64,000 bases of DNA. Origin: Bacillota bacterium. Lineage in GTDB: Bacteria > Bacillota > Bacilli > Paenibacillales > Paenibacillaceae. The DNA is taken from positions 1-64,000 of the forward strand of contig JAEWAQ010000015.1 of the NCBI GenBank assembly GCA_023391635.1. Direction: 5' to 3'. Of the stretch, positions 34,722 through 44,141 are shown in pieces; position 1 is the stretch's first letter; the number at the start of each line of letters is the position of its first letter. A program made the translations under genes and the position numbers. The notes under the pieces were generated by a model. That model did no database searches. It had not been told where the DNA came from and saw only the letters and a program-made list of their open reading frames with translations.

Positions 34722-36296
34722 ATGGATCGATTGAACTCCGTGAAGATGTCTCTGTCCCAGTTGTTAGGTGCACCATACACGAAAGCCGTCATCGACGGGG
34801 CAACTTCCTTGCTGGAGCTGGAACGCGAAGAAGCCGAGCGGCTGGCGCACGATGAGATCGAGTTTTTGCCGAAGGCATATATCGACCATGCGAATCGTTT
34901 GTTGGCGCAAGTGGGGAAGCCGTTTGTTTCGGAGTTGGAACCATCGCTCGACGGTGCACCAACGAATGCGTTCAGAAACGCAACCAATACGAAAGCAAGT
35001 CCGATCGGCGGCTTGGGGTATCTCCGTCTGGGCGAAGACGGTCGGCTGTACCTGGCGACCAAGAGTGAGCATTACCATACCCCGCTCGGACATAACTTCC
35101 CGGGATATCAGTTGATCGATCGTGCCAGAGCGCTGGGCATTACGAACGCGACGCATAACAATACGCGAGGCTACATTACGCGGCTGCTTGAGAGAGAGCT
35201 CGTGCGAACGATCAATGGGCTGCGTCCGCAAGAGACGGACGCGCTGGATGCCGTCCTCGCCTCCCAAGAACCGCATGTGTTGAATCGGGTCATCAACTTG
35301 GAGACCGGCTCGCTGGCCTGCGAGGCGGGAATCAAGATGATGCTGGCACGGTTTTATCAGCTCGACTCGACATTCCCGCAGCCTAAATACGAGGATCGCA
35401 CACCGGTGTTTTTTGTAATGGCGGATCATGACGGCGGTGGCAAAGCGAATTACCACGGCACGACGATGTTTGCCCAGATGATGCGCGATATGTGGCCCGG
35501 TATGTACGGGAAACTGGAAGATGCGGGGATTTTAAAGGTTTGTCCGGTGAGAATTAACGATTGGGAGGATTTCCGAACGAAATTCGAACAATATAATAAA
35601 CCGCCTTACAAGGCTGCCGGATTTCTGCATGAAATCATCATGATGAATTACGGCGGGATCAAGCTGGAGCAGCAATATTTGCAGAAGGTATACGCGTTAT
35701 GCCGCGAGCACGATACTCCGATATTGTGTGACGAAATTCAGTCTTGCATGTGGTATCCGCCCATGTTTCTGTTCCGGGAGTACGGGCTGAACCCCGACTT
35801 CGTCGTGATCGGCAAAGGGTTTCCGGGCGGCCAATACCCGGCTTCCCGCATCGTCATGACAGCCGAAATGGATACGCTCAACCAGTTTGGCGCATTAGTC
35901 ACCAACGGTCAGGAAGAACTGGCGGCGTTGGCTTACTTGATTACGATGAAGTTCACGGAAGAGAACGAGGGCTATATTCGCGTCATGGGCCAATACTACG
36001 AAGACAAGCTGCGGGAGTTGGCGGTCCGCTATCCGGCCTATATCGACCGAACGGAGGGGCTGGGACACCTGTCGACGATTTTCTTCCACGAGGCGCAGAT
36101 CGTCGTTCTGTTTACAGGCATGCTAAACAACGCTTGCGTCGACATCAGTTCCCAAACGTACAAGGCGAGCTGCCCCCCGGCGGTACTTACGAAACCGCCT
36201 ACAATCGCAACCAAGGAAATGATAGACTACGTATTGAACTGCATGGAGGAAGCGATGCGGACAATCGGCGCGAAGGAGCGCGGCCGTACCGGCTAA
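34722..36296 (+). CDS. Class III PLP-dependent aminotransferase
   Basis: A 524-residue enzyme. The core matches class III (acetylornithine/omega-amino acid) transaminases: DEIQ with Asp337 for the pyridine nitrogen, then FLFREYGLNPDFVVIGKGFPGG with Lys365 as the PLP Schiff-base lysine. It is 70-100 residues longer than most members, the excess being N-terminal. It is first in an operon with alanine dehydrogenase, so it may pass an amino group to pyruvate and rely on Ald to regenerate it. The amino donor (an amino sugar or amino acid) is unknown. The ribosome site before ATG 34722 is weak (AAAGCGAG); ATG 34746 is an alternative. Confidence 0.85.
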   Translation: MDRLNSVKMSLSQLLGAPYTKAVIDGATSLLELEREEAERLAHDEIEFLPKAYIDHANRLLAQVGKPFVSELEPSLDGAPTNAFRNATNTKASPIGGLGYLRLGEDGRLYLATKSEHYHTPLGHNFPGYQLIDRARALGITNATHNNTRGYITRLLERELVRTINGLRPQETDALDAVLASQEPHVLNRVINLETGSLACEAGIKMMLARFYQLDSTFPQPKYEDRTPVFFVMADHDGGGKANYHGTTMFAQMMRDMWPGMYGKLEDAGILKVCPVRINDWEDFRTKFEQYNKPPYKAAGFLHEIIMMNYGGIKLEQQYLQKVYALCREHDTPILCDEIQSCMWYPPMFLFREYGLNPDFVVIGKGFPGGQYPASRIVMTAEMDTLNQFGALVTNGQEELAALAYLITMKFTEENEGYIRVMGQYYEDKLRELAVRYPAYIDRTEGLGHLSTIFFHEAQIVVLFTGMLNNACVDISSQTYKASCPPAVLTKPPTIATKEMIDYVLNCMEEAMRTIGAKERGRTG

Positions 36297-36330
36297 CCCA
36301 TACATCCCATTTGATCATGGAGGTATGTTC

Positions 36331-37119
36331 ATGACTGAGCCCGATACGAAGGATATCGACATCGACGAAAGAAGAAAACGAATTCTGGATTTGCTTCAGC
36401 GCGAAGGTAAGGTGAAAGTTGCCGATTTAAGCAGGATGTTCGGCATTTCGGAAGTGACGATCCGGGGCGATCTCGACGATCTTGAAGAGCAAGGGGCGCT
36501 GCAGCGCGTTCACGGCGGCGCGATCAGCACGTACAAAAATTATTACAATATGACGTTCCACGACCGAACGGCAACGAACGGCGATGAGAAAAGAAGAATT
36601 GCACTGGAAGCGGCTTCGATGATTTCGGATGGCGACACGGTCATCATCGGTTCCGGAACGACGCCGCTGTACGTGATGCAGGAACTGAAAAATCATAAAA
36701 ACCTGATTATCATTACGAATTCGTTGCCTGTTGCCCACGAAGCCGGCTTCAATCGCAATATCAATGTCATCGTCATGCTGGGCGGGAACATCAATGTGCA
36801 GTACGAGTTTATTACCGGCGACGACGCCATCAGTCAGTTGAACAAATATAAAGCGGACAAGCTGATTTTGTCGTCGGACGGAGTCAGCTCCGAATTCGGG
36901 GTTACGACCTACCATCACCTGGAGGCGGAGCTGTACCGGAGAATGATAGCGCTCGCAGACAAAAGAATCCTGGTTGCAGACTACACGAAGATCGGTCGGG
37001 CCAACTTCGCGCGTATCGAGACGATCGACAAAATCGACTGCCTCATTTCCAATCAGAACGCGAACAAGGACGAAATCGAAGCCGTCAAAGAAAAAGGCGT
37101 CGAAGTTCGGCTAGTCTAA
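36331..37119 (+). CDS. DeoR-family transcriptional repressor
   Basis: A 262-residue regulator. The N-terminal helix-turn-helix reads RRKRILDLLQREGKVKVADL and ISEVTIRGDLDDLEEQGALQRVHGGA, the DeoR signature. The C-terminal sugar-phosphate-binding domain of the ribose-5-phosphate-isomerase-like fold has DTVIIGSGTT and ITNSLPVAHE. ATG 36331 lies eight bases after GGAGGT; an ATG two codons earlier is too close. It probably represses its own operon at the AAAGAAAC array, with a phosphorylated intermediate (such as the FGGY kinase product) as inducer. Confidence 0.88.
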   Translation: MTEPDTKDIDIDERRKRILDLLQREGKVKVADLSRMFGISEVTIRGDLDDLEEQGALQRVHGGAISTYKNYYNMTFHDRTATNGDEKRRIALEAASMISDGDTVIIGSGTTPLYVMQELKNHKNLIIITNSLPVAHEAGFNRNINVIVMLGGNINVQYEFITGDDAISQLNKYKADKLILSSDGVSSEFGVTTYHHLEAELYRRMIALADKRILVADYTKIGRANFARIETIDKIDCLISNQNANKDEIEAVKEKGVEVRLV

Positions 37120-37138
37120 AGACAGGGGGTTACCGCAG

Positions 37139-38272
37139 ATGATTATCGGATTGGCGAAGGAAATCAAAAATAATGAACATCGGGTCGGGCTGACGCCGGG
37201 CGGCGTAGGCGAGCTCGTCCGCAACGGCCACCGCGTGCTCGTCGAGGAGGGCGCGGGAGCGGGCAGCGGCTTTGAGGATCGGCAGTATGCCGAAGCGGGA
37301 GCGAGCCTGCTCGCGGATAAGAAAGAACTGTTCGACCAGGCGGACCTCATCGTGAAGGTGAAGGAGCCGCTGGAATCGGAATACGAATACTTCCGGCCGG
37401 GGCAAGCCCTGTATACGTATCTGCACTTGTCTCCGAATCTGTCCCTGACGCAAATGCTGACGGATAAGCGCATTACGGGCATCGCCTATGAAACCGTCCA
37501 GTTGGACAACGGACAGCTCCCGCTGCTGGCGCCGATGAGCGAAATTGCCGGAAGAATGTCCGTTCAGATCGGAGCCGCGCTGCTGCAAAAATACAACGGC
37601 GGGATGGGGATCCTGCTCGGCGGAGTTCCCGGCGTCGCGAACGCGGAAGTCGTCATCGTCGGCGGCGGCGTCGTGGGCACCAATGCCGCCAAGATGGCCG
37701 CCGGGCTGGGCGCGCGAGTCACTTTGCTCGATGTGAGCAAAAACCGGCTCGTTTACCTGGACGATATATTCTCCGGCAGCATCCGAACGTTGATTTGCAA
37801 CGAGCATAACGTAACCGAAGCGGTCCGCACAGCCGATTTGTTGATTGGAGCCGTTCTCATACCCGGGGCGACAGCACCGAAGATCGTCCGGGAGCATATG
37901 GTCCAATCGATGAAAAAAGGATCGGTCATCGTTGACGTAGCCATCGATCAAGGCGGGTCAATCGAGACGATCGACCGGATCACGACGCACGATCAGCCGA
38001 GCTATGAGAAACACGGCGTCGTCCACTATTCGGTCGCCAACATACCTGGCGCAGTGCCGCGCACTTCCACCATCGCCTTGGAATCGGCCACCCTTCCTTA
38101 CCTGGTCAACATGGCAAACAAAGGGGTGCGCCGGGCGTTGCTGGAAGACCCTTCCTTGCTCAAAGGGCTGAACACTTATGCGGGAAGAATCACTTGCAAG
38201 CCGGTCGCAGCCAGCCACGGATTGGATTGTGCCGATTCCGCGAGCCTGCTGCAGACGGAACACGCTTCGTAA
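37139..38272 (+). CDS. ald: L-alanine dehydrogenase
   Basis: A 377-residue NAD-dependent enzyme that interconverts L-alanine and pyruvate plus ammonium. The start MIIGLAKEIKNNEHRVGLTP, substrate-binding segments KVKEPLESEYEYF and YLHLSP (catalytic Lys and His near 75 and 96), and the Rossmann motif VVIVGGGVVGTNAAKMAAG are diagnostic. Ordinary ald genes stand alone; here it sits inside a sugar-type operon behind a transaminase, so it probably recycles alanine made when pyruvate accepts an amino group. Confidence 0.93.
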   Translation: MIIGLAKEIKNNEHRVGLTPGGVGELVRNGHRVLVEEGAGAGSGFEDRQYAEAGASLLADKKELFDQADLIVKVKEPLESEYEYFRPGQALYTYLHLSPNLSLTQMLTDKRITGIAYETVQLDNGQLPLLAPMSEIAGRMSVQIGAALLQKYNGGMGILLGGVPGVANAEVVIVGGGVVGTNAAKMAAGLGARVTLLDVSKNRLVYLDDIFSGSIRTLICNEHNVTEAVRTADLLIGAVLIPGATAPKIVREHMVQSMKKGSVIVDVAIDQGGSIETIDRITTHDQPSYEKHGVVHYSVANIPGAVPRTSTIALESATLPYLVNMANKGVRRALLEDPSLLKGLNTYAGRITCKPVAASHGLDCADSASLLQTEHAS

Positions 38273-38290
38273 CGGGAAAGGGGGATCTCG

Positions 38291-39742
38291 ATGTCAGGCA
38301 GATTGGGTCGCGAGTCGGACTGCTTCATCGGACTTGACATCGGAACTTCCGCCGTTAAAGGCGTGCTGATGTCTTCCGGTGGAACCATCCTGTCCCGGGA
38401 GAAACGCGAGGTGGCCTACTTGCCTTCCGAAGGCGGCCGCGTGGAGTTCGACGCGGACCGGCTGTACCGGTCGACCGCCGACGTCATTCGCGGACTGGTG
38501 CTCGCACTTCCCCTGGAAGGTGTCGTCGCCGGGCTCAGCATCGCCTCCGCAAGCGGGAATACCTTGCTGGTGAACGATCGGGGAGAGCCGATGCTTCCGG
38601 CGATCAGTTGGATGGATGCGCGAGCTCGAGATGAGGTCGAGACGGTGTTCGGCAAGCTGGAGGCAAGCGAGGTGCACGAACGGATCGGTTGGCCGCTGAT
38701 GGACGCGTTTCCGCTGGCACACTTGGCTTGGCTGAAATGTCATGCGCCGGAGCTTCTGGACGCATCGTCCGTGATTTGCATGAGTACGGATTATATTCAT
38801 TTCAAATTGACGGGGAATTGGGCCATCGATCGTTCTACCGCCACCACGATGTATTTGCAGGACCAGCAGGCCGGACGGTGGCATTTGCCTTTCCTTCGTT
38901 CGTTGGGCATTCCCGAATGCAAGCTGCCGCCCATCCATCCCACGGGGACCGTGCTCGGCCACATCGGCTCCGAGGCCGCCGCCGATACGGGCCTGGCGCG
39001 CGGAACGCCCGTCGTGCTCGGCGCCTTCGATCATCCTTGCGCGGCGTTGGGGGCAGGCATTGTCGACGAAGGACAACTGCTCTTATCCTGCGGCACTTCC
39101 TGGGTCGGCTTCTGCCCGGTGAACGACCGGCGCCGATCGATCGCGTTGCGGATGCTGACCGATCCTTACCTTCAGCCTGCGGGGGCTTGGGGGGCCATGT
39201 TCTCGCTGCCGGCGATCGCCGCTTCTGTCGACCGTTATGTATGCCAATATATTTCCGACGGTCCGGACCGGTACCGAGATTTTGATCGGCTGGCCGCTTC
39301 CGCCAGTCCCGGCGCGGGAGGACTCGTACTCGACCCGAATGGGAAGGGCGAATTCGACAATCGGAACGGGTACGGGAAAGCGGAAATCGCAAGAGCGCTT
39401 ATGGAAGGCACCGCTTATCTGTTGAAGAGACAATTGGACCGACTGGAGGTTGCCGGCATGCGCTTTGCGTCCGCCACCCTCGTAGGAGGACCTTCCGAAA
39501 CGCACCCGTGGCCGCAAATTGTCGCCGATGTGCTCGGCTTGGACGTCTGCACCGTCAATGGCTCTTGCGCGGGCGCCGTCGGAGCCGCGATCGTGGCCGG
39601 CATCGGGGCGGGGCGATATGCGGACGAGCGGGACGCCCTGAAGCAATTGGCTTTTCCCAAGCTTACCCGCCCTCCCGATCGGGAAACGGCTCCCGTCTAT
39701 CGCGACCGATATCGTGAATTTATCGCTTGTACGGCAAATTGA
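38291..39742 (+). CDS. FGGY-family carbohydrate kinase
   Basis: A 483-residue sugar kinase of the xylulokinase/gluconokinase type. The N-terminal phosphate-binding motif FIGLDIGTSAVKGVL, the substrate-side ISWMDARA, and the C-terminal lobe motif GAFDHPCAALGAGI are present. These enzymes phosphorylate ketoses or polyols with ATP. It starts 19 bp after ald with AAAGGGGG upstream. With the isomerase two genes on, it should phosphorylate an isomerised sugar. No aldolase is present in the operon. Confidence 0.9.
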   Translation: MSGRLGRESDCFIGLDIGTSAVKGVLMSSGGTILSREKREVAYLPSEGGRVEFDADRLYRSTADVIRGLVLALPLEGVVAGLSIASASGNTLLVNDRGEPMLPAISWMDARARDEVETVFGKLEASEVHERIGWPLMDAFPLAHLAWLKCHAPELLDASSVICMSTDYIHFKLTGNWAIDRSTATTMYLQDQQAGRWHLPFLRSLGIPECKLPPIHPTGTVLGHIGSEAAADTGLARGTPVVLGAFDHPCAALGAGIVDEGQLLLSCGTSWVGFCPVNDRRRSIALRMLTDPYLQPAGAWGAMFSLPAIAASVDRYVCQYISDGPDRYRDFDRLAASASPGAGGLVLDPNGKGEFDNRNGYGKAEIARALMEGTAYLLKRQLDRLEVAGMRFASATLVGGPSETHPWPQIVADVLGLDVCTVNGSCAGAVGAAIVAGIGAGRYADERDALKQLAFPKLTRPPDRETAPVYRDRYREFIACTAN

Positions 39743-39753
39743 GGAGGTGGCGA

Positions 39754-40815
39754 ATGATGAGTTCCTTGTTCGAATTGAAGGATGTCGACAAGAAGTTCTA
39801 CGAGCAGAAGCTGCAAGCTTTTCTTCCGGATCGAATCATCGACATTCATACGCACGTATGGTTGGATCAAATCCGACTGACTTCCTCCGCCGCGCCCGTG
39901 AGGGCGGTCACGTGGCCGTCGCTGGTCGCCAAGGATAATTCCATAGAGGATTTGTTCGAGACGTACCGTTTGATGTTCCCCGGGAAGGAAGTCACCCCGC
40001 TGATTTTCTCCCAAGTCAGCATGGATTACGACATTGCGGCAGGGAACGAATATGTCAGGCAATGCGCCGCACGCCATCGCTTGCCGTCGCTGATGGTCGC
40101 AAGGCCCGAACAGAGCGCTTCCGAATTCGAAGAAGCCATCGACCGGGGCGGCTTCCTCGGATGCAAAGTATATTTGAACTTCTCCGCTTCCTATATCCCG
40201 GAGAAGGAAATCCGGATCTACGATTTCCTGCCGCCTCATCAGCTGGAAGTGCTCGATCGGCGCGGCTGGATCGTGATGCTGCACATTCCGCGGGACGGCC
40301 GGTTGAAGGATCCCGTCAATCTGGCGCAAATGCTGGAAATCGAGCGCGCCTACCCGTCGCTGAAGCTAATCATTGCCCACGTAGGACGCGCTTATTGCCC
40401 AGAGGACGTGGGCGACGCCTTCGACGTTCTGGCAGAGACGAAGAATATGGTGTTCGACTTCAGCGCGAATACGAATGCTTGCGTGTTCAAACAGCTAATT
40501 CGGGCTGTCGGCCCGAAACGAATCGTGTTCGGCAGCGATCTTCCGATCCTGCGCATGCGAACGAGGCGAATTTGCGAAAACGGCCATTACGTGAATCTGG
40601 TTCCCGCAGGCTTATACGGCGACGTGTCGGGAGATTCGCACATGCGGGAGGTGGAGGGCGCCGAGGCGGAATCGTTATCGTTCTTTCTGTACGAGGAGAT
40701 CGAAGCTTTCCGCGCCGCCGCGCAAGCGGAAGGTCTGACCCGATCCGATATCGAGAATATTTTTTGCAACAATGCCCAATCGATGATTGACGGAATCGAG
40801 GTCTCGCGCCGATGA
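39754..40815 (+). CDS. Amidohydrolase-2 family metal-dependent hydrolase
   Basis: A 353-residue TIM-barrel hydrolase. The metal-binding signature is IIDIHTHVW (His33, His35), later LHIPRDG and LIIAHVGRAYCPED, and the acid FGSDLPILRMR. This order matches the PF04909 group (ACMSD-like decarboxylases, 2-pyrone and sugar lactonases). ATG 39754 has GGAGG six bases upstream. Its stop overlaps the next gene's start (ATGA). It might open a sugar lactone or hydrolyse a C-N bond in the pathway; the sequence does not decide. Confidence 0.82.
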   Translation: MMSSLFELKDVDKKFYEQKLQAFLPDRIIDIHTHVWLDQIRLTSSAAPVRAVTWPSLVAKDNSIEDLFETYRLMFPGKEVTPLIFSQVSMDYDIAAGNEYVRQCAARHRLPSLMVARPEQSASEFEEAIDRGGFLGCKVYLNFSASYIPEKEIRIYDFLPPHQLEVLDRRGWIVMLHIPRDGRLKDPVNLAQMLEIERAYPSLKLIIAHVGRAYCPEDVGDAFDVLAETKNMVFDFSANTNACVFKQLIRAVGPKRIVFGSDLPILRMRTRRICENGHYVNLVPAGLYGDVSGDSHMREVEGAEAESLSFFLYEEIEAFRAAAQAEGLTRSDIENIFCNNAQSMIDGIEVSRR

Positions 40816-42203
40816 CGAAGCTGAAGGTCGCACTGCTGCCGATGTACGTGAAGCTATACGACGAACATTGGCCCGAGTTAAGGGAACGAGTGAACGATTT
40901 TCACGATACGATTGCCGGCGAATTCGAGAGACGGGGTCTTGAAGTCATTTCTTCGCAAGCATGCACAATCAAGCCGGAATTCGAGGCAGCGATCCGAGCG
41001 TTCGAACAGGCGGAAGCGGACGCCATCGTTACGCTGCATTTGGCCTACTCGCCTTCGCTCGAGTCCGCCGGCGCGCTTGCCGCTACGAAGCTTCCGCTGA
41101 TCGTGCTCGACACGACGCCGACATACGATTTCGGCCCGGCGCAGCACCCGGACGAAATCATGTACAACCACGGCATACACGGCGTTCAAGACATGTGCAA
41201 CTTGCTCATTCGCAATGGTAAGCGGTTTCGGATCGAAGCTGGGCACTGGTCGGAATCCGACGTGCTCGACCGGGTAACGGACGGCGTGAAGGCCGCCAGG
41301 CTGGCCATTCGGATGAGGAACGCCAAGGTCGGAGCGATCGGCAAGCCGTTTCCCGGCATGGGGGATTTTCAACTGCCGGCGGACGAATTGCGTTCATCGA
41401 TCGGCATCGAGACGGTCGAATGGGACCTTTGGGATGCCCGTTCAGTCGCCGAGCCAATTCCGGACGAATGGATCGATCGGGAAATCGAGGAGGATGCGAA
41501 GAAGTACGATGCAGGTCAAGTCGACCGCGAAACGCTTCGGCAATCGATCCGAGCGGATTTGACGGCAAGACGCTGGATCGAACAAGGCGAATGGACGGCA
41601 TTCACCGTCAACTTCCTTGACATCGATCGAGCTTCGGCTCTGCCCAGCATGCCGTTTCTGGAAGCAAGCAAAGCGATGGAGCGCGGCATTGGCTATGCGG
41701 GGGAAGGAGACGTGTTGACGGCCGCGTTGACAGGCGCGCTGCTGTCCGTCTATCCAGACAGTTCGTTCACGGAGATGTTCTGCCCCGATTGGAAAAATAA
41801 TCGCATATTTCTAAGTCACATGGGCGAAATGAACTTGCGTGTTGCGGCCGGCAAGCCTGAGCTGCGGGCAAAGGCATTTCCGTTCGGCGACGCCGACACC
41901 CCTGTCGCGGCCTGCGGCAAATTCCGCGGCGGACAAGCCGTCTATGCGAACTTGGCGCCGGGACGGGGCGGGACGTATACGTTCATCCTGTCGCCGATCG
42001 ATATGGTTGAGCCCGAAGGCGAAGACCGGATGACGGATGCGATTCGCGGATGGTTTCGGCCACCCATTCCCGTCGAGTATTTTCTTGCCATATACAGCAA
42101 GCTGGGCGGTACGCATCACGGCGTTATCGTCTACGGGGATGCGATGAAAGTGCTGGAGGCATTTGGAGAAACTATGGGATGGCATATAGCCATGATCAGG
42201 TAA
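40812..42203 (+). CDS. L-fucose/L-arabinose isomerase-family protein
   Basis: A 463-residue protein with the two-domain layout of fucose/arabinose isomerases: an N-terminal Rossmann-like part (ADAIVTLHLAYSPS, GAIGKPFPGMGDFQL) and a C-terminal part ending in KLGGTHHGVIVYGD. Isomerases of this family turn aldoses to ketoses with a divalent metal, and members diverge widely in substrate. It is coupled to the amidohydrolase by a four-base overlap. Together with the FGGY kinase it suggests isomerise-then-phosphorylate sugar catabolism. Confidence 0.8.
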   Translation: MTKLKVALLPMYVKLYDEHWPELRERVNDFHDTIAGEFERRGLEVISSQACTIKPEFEAAIRAFEQAEADAIVTLHLAYSPSLESAGALAATKLPLIVLDTTPTYDFGPAQHPDEIMYNHGIHGVQDMCNLLIRNGKRFRIEAGHWSESDVLDRVTDGVKAARLAIRMRNAKVGAIGKPFPGMGDFQLPADELRSSIGIETVEWDLWDARSVAEPIPDEWIDREIEEDAKKYDAGQVDRETLRQSIRADLTARRWIEQGEWTAFTVNFLDIDRASALPSMPFLEASKAMERGIGYAGEGDVLTAALTGALLSVYPDSSFTEMFCPDWKNNRIFLSHMGEMNLRVAAGKPELRAKAFPFGDADTPVAACGKFRGGQAVYANLAPGRGGTYTFILSPIDMVEPEGEDRMTDAIRGWFRPPIPVEYFLAIYSKLGGTHHGVIVYGDAMKVLEAFGETMGWHIAMIR

Positions 42204-42235
42204 CAGAAGATTCGGTAAACAATACGGAGGCGGGA

Positions 42236-42283
42236 ATGTATTCCATGATGCAAACGTCCGATCGAATCATCGTTCCGGCGTAA
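42236..42283 (+). CDS. Possible 15-residue leader or remnant peptide
   Basis: ATG 42236 is preceded by GGAGG at six-base spacing and reads MYSMMQTSDRIIVPA before TAA at 42281. It occupies the 106-bp gap between the isomerase and importer genes. It could be a short leader influencing importer translation or the start of a deleted gene. Only the ribosome site supports it. Confidence 0.25.
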   Translation: MYSMMQTSDRIIVPA

Positions 42284-42309
42284 CCGTTCGTTTACTGAGG
42301 GGGTTTCCG

Positions 42310-43188
42310 ATGCAGAGGAAAATGTTCATTACGGGACTGTTGTTCATCACCCCGATCACCGTCATTCTGGCCGTCTTTCTCTTTTACCCGATCTTGCAAT
42401 CGGTTTATTACAGCCTGACGGACTGGAACGGTATCGGGAGTCATTCATTCATCGGCTTAGCCAACTACGCGGATATATTCCGGGACGAAGGCTTCCGGAA
42501 TTCGCTGACGAGGACGCTATATATCGGACTGGCCGTGGCCCTGTTGGCCAACTTGTTCGGACTGCTGTTCGCCCTGTTGCTGGACCGCAGGCTGAAGACC
42601 AAAAGCTTGATGCGTGCGCTATTTTACATTCCGAACGTGATTCCGATCGTCGTATCGGCTTTCGTATGGCGCTATATATTGGATGCCAACTCCGGCCTGC
42701 TCAACCTTGGATTGACCGAACTGACCGGCTCCAAAACGGCCGTTCCGTGGATCGATTCGCCCGAATACGTCGTGTTTTCCATTATCGCCATCTCGGTGTG
42801 GCAAATGTGGGGGCCGATCATGATCATCTACTTGGCCGCTCTGCAGGGCGTGCCGCATGAGATGAAAGAAGCTTCCATGATCGACGGGGCATCGGTTTGG
42901 AACAGATTTCGTAACGTCACCGTCCCAATGATCGCCCCTAGCATTACCGTCAACGTGTTGATCGGTCTGGCCAACGGCTTGCGCATCTTCGATCTGCCGT
43001 ATGCATTGACCGGCGGCGGCCCGGCCAATGCCAGCGAGACGCTGGCCATCAAGATTTACCGCTATGCCTTCGCTTCCGCGGATTTGTCCTACGGTCTGGC
43101 CGCTTCCTTCGTCCTGACAGCGATTGCGTTGGTCGTAACCTTCTTCTTCATCGCCTTGTCCAGAAAATACGAACGGGGGGTGATTTGA
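42310..43188 (+). CDS. Carbohydrate ABC transporter permease, MalF type
   Basis: A 292-residue permease with six membrane helices and EAA loop (MKEASMIDGASVWNRF). ATG 42310 follows GAGGGGG. Typical family text includes SLTDWNGIGSHSFIGLANYADIF near the N-terminus and ALTGGGPANASETLA near the end. It is the first subunit of the operon's importer, directly after the catabolic enzymes, so it most likely imports their substrate. No ATPase gene is linked. Confidence 0.9.
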   Translation: MQRKMFITGLLFITPITVILAVFLFYPILQSVYYSLTDWNGIGSHSFIGLANYADIFRDEGFRNSLTRTLYIGLAVALLANLFGLLFALLLDRRLKTKSLMRALFYIPNVIPIVVSAFVWRYILDANSGLLNLGLTELTGSKTAVPWIDSPEYVVFSIIAISVWQMWGPIMIIYLAALQGVPHEMKEASMIDGASVWNRFRNVTVPMIAPSITVNVLIGLANGLRIFDLPYALTGGGPANASETLAIKIYRYAFASADLSYGLAASFVLTAIALVVTFFFIALSRKYERGVI

Positions 43189-44016
43189 TTGGAGAGAGTC
43201 CGCGCCATTCTGTTGGAGCTGCTCGTGCTCGTTATCGCAGCGATCGTCTCGATTCCGCTCTACTTGATCGCGATCAATTCGTTCAAATCACATGCGGATA
43301 TCGTGAGGCATCCGTTATCGTTCCCTTCTTTCGAGGTCGGGTTCGACAATATCGCGCGCGCCTTCGATAAATTGAACATTATTAAGTCCTACGGAGTTAC
43401 GATTTCCATCGGCTTCATCACGATGCTGATCATTATTGTGCTGGGCGCTTTCGCGGCCTATGCCGTAGCGAGGATCAAGCACCCTTTTCTCGGGACCATG
43501 TATTGGGTGTACACGTCCGCGATTCTGATTCCGATCCAGTCCGCGCTCATTCCGATTGTGTTTTTGCTGAGAAGTCTGCACATGAGCGATACGATCCTCG
43601 GCATTTCGCTTATTTATTCTGCGATGCTGTCGCCGTTCTGCATCTTCATGTTCAGCGGTTTTATGCGGACGCTGCCTTACGAACTGGAGGAATCCGCCTA
43701 TCTTGACGGAAGCTCTCCGGCCCGGACGTTCCTCCGCATTATTTTCCCGCTTGTCGCGCCCGTTACCGCATCGCTCGTCATCATTCAATTCATTGCGGTA
43801 TGGAACGATCTGCAGCTGCCGCTCGTCGTCCTGAATTCCAACAATCATCCGACCGTCAGCCTTAGCCTGCTGAAGTCGTTCAGCGGACGCGGATTGACCG
43901 ATTTAAGCCTGCTGTTCGGCGGTATATCGCTTGTACTGGCTCCGATCATGGTGTTGTTCGTCAGCTTTCAGCGTTATTTCGTCAAAGGCTTGTCGGCAGG
44001 CGCGGTCAAAGGATAG
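43189..44016 (+). CDS. Carbohydrate ABC transporter permease, MalG type
   Basis: A 275-residue permease whose TTG start at 43189 lies immediately after the MalF-type stop, with GGGGGTGA upstream. The EAA loop reads LEESAYLDGSSPA and the tail is VKGLSAGAVKG. It forms the membrane channel with the preceding subunit. Confidence 0.9.
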   Translation: MERVRAILLELLVLVIAAIVSIPLYLIAINSFKSHADIVRHPLSFPSFEVGFDNIARAFDKLNIIKSYGVTISIGFITMLIIIVLGAFAAYAVARIKHPFLGTMYWVYTSAILIPIQSALIPIVFLLRSLHMSDTILGISLIYSAMLSPFCIFMFSGFMRTLPYELEESAYLDGSSPARTFLRIIFPLVAPVTASLVIIQFIAVWNDLQLPLVVLNSNNHPTVSLSLLKSFSGRGLTDLSLLFGGISLVLAPIMVLFVSFQRYFVKGLSAGAVKG

Positions 44017-44141
44017 AGGGTTCGCCATTTGAAAGGGGTGAGGCTTCTCGGGCATATGTTGCGCACAGCAATTCAGACAGGCGGGGAACGCAATTTCATG
44101 CGGCAGATAGCCGCCAAACTAACCTAGGGGAGGATTTATCC

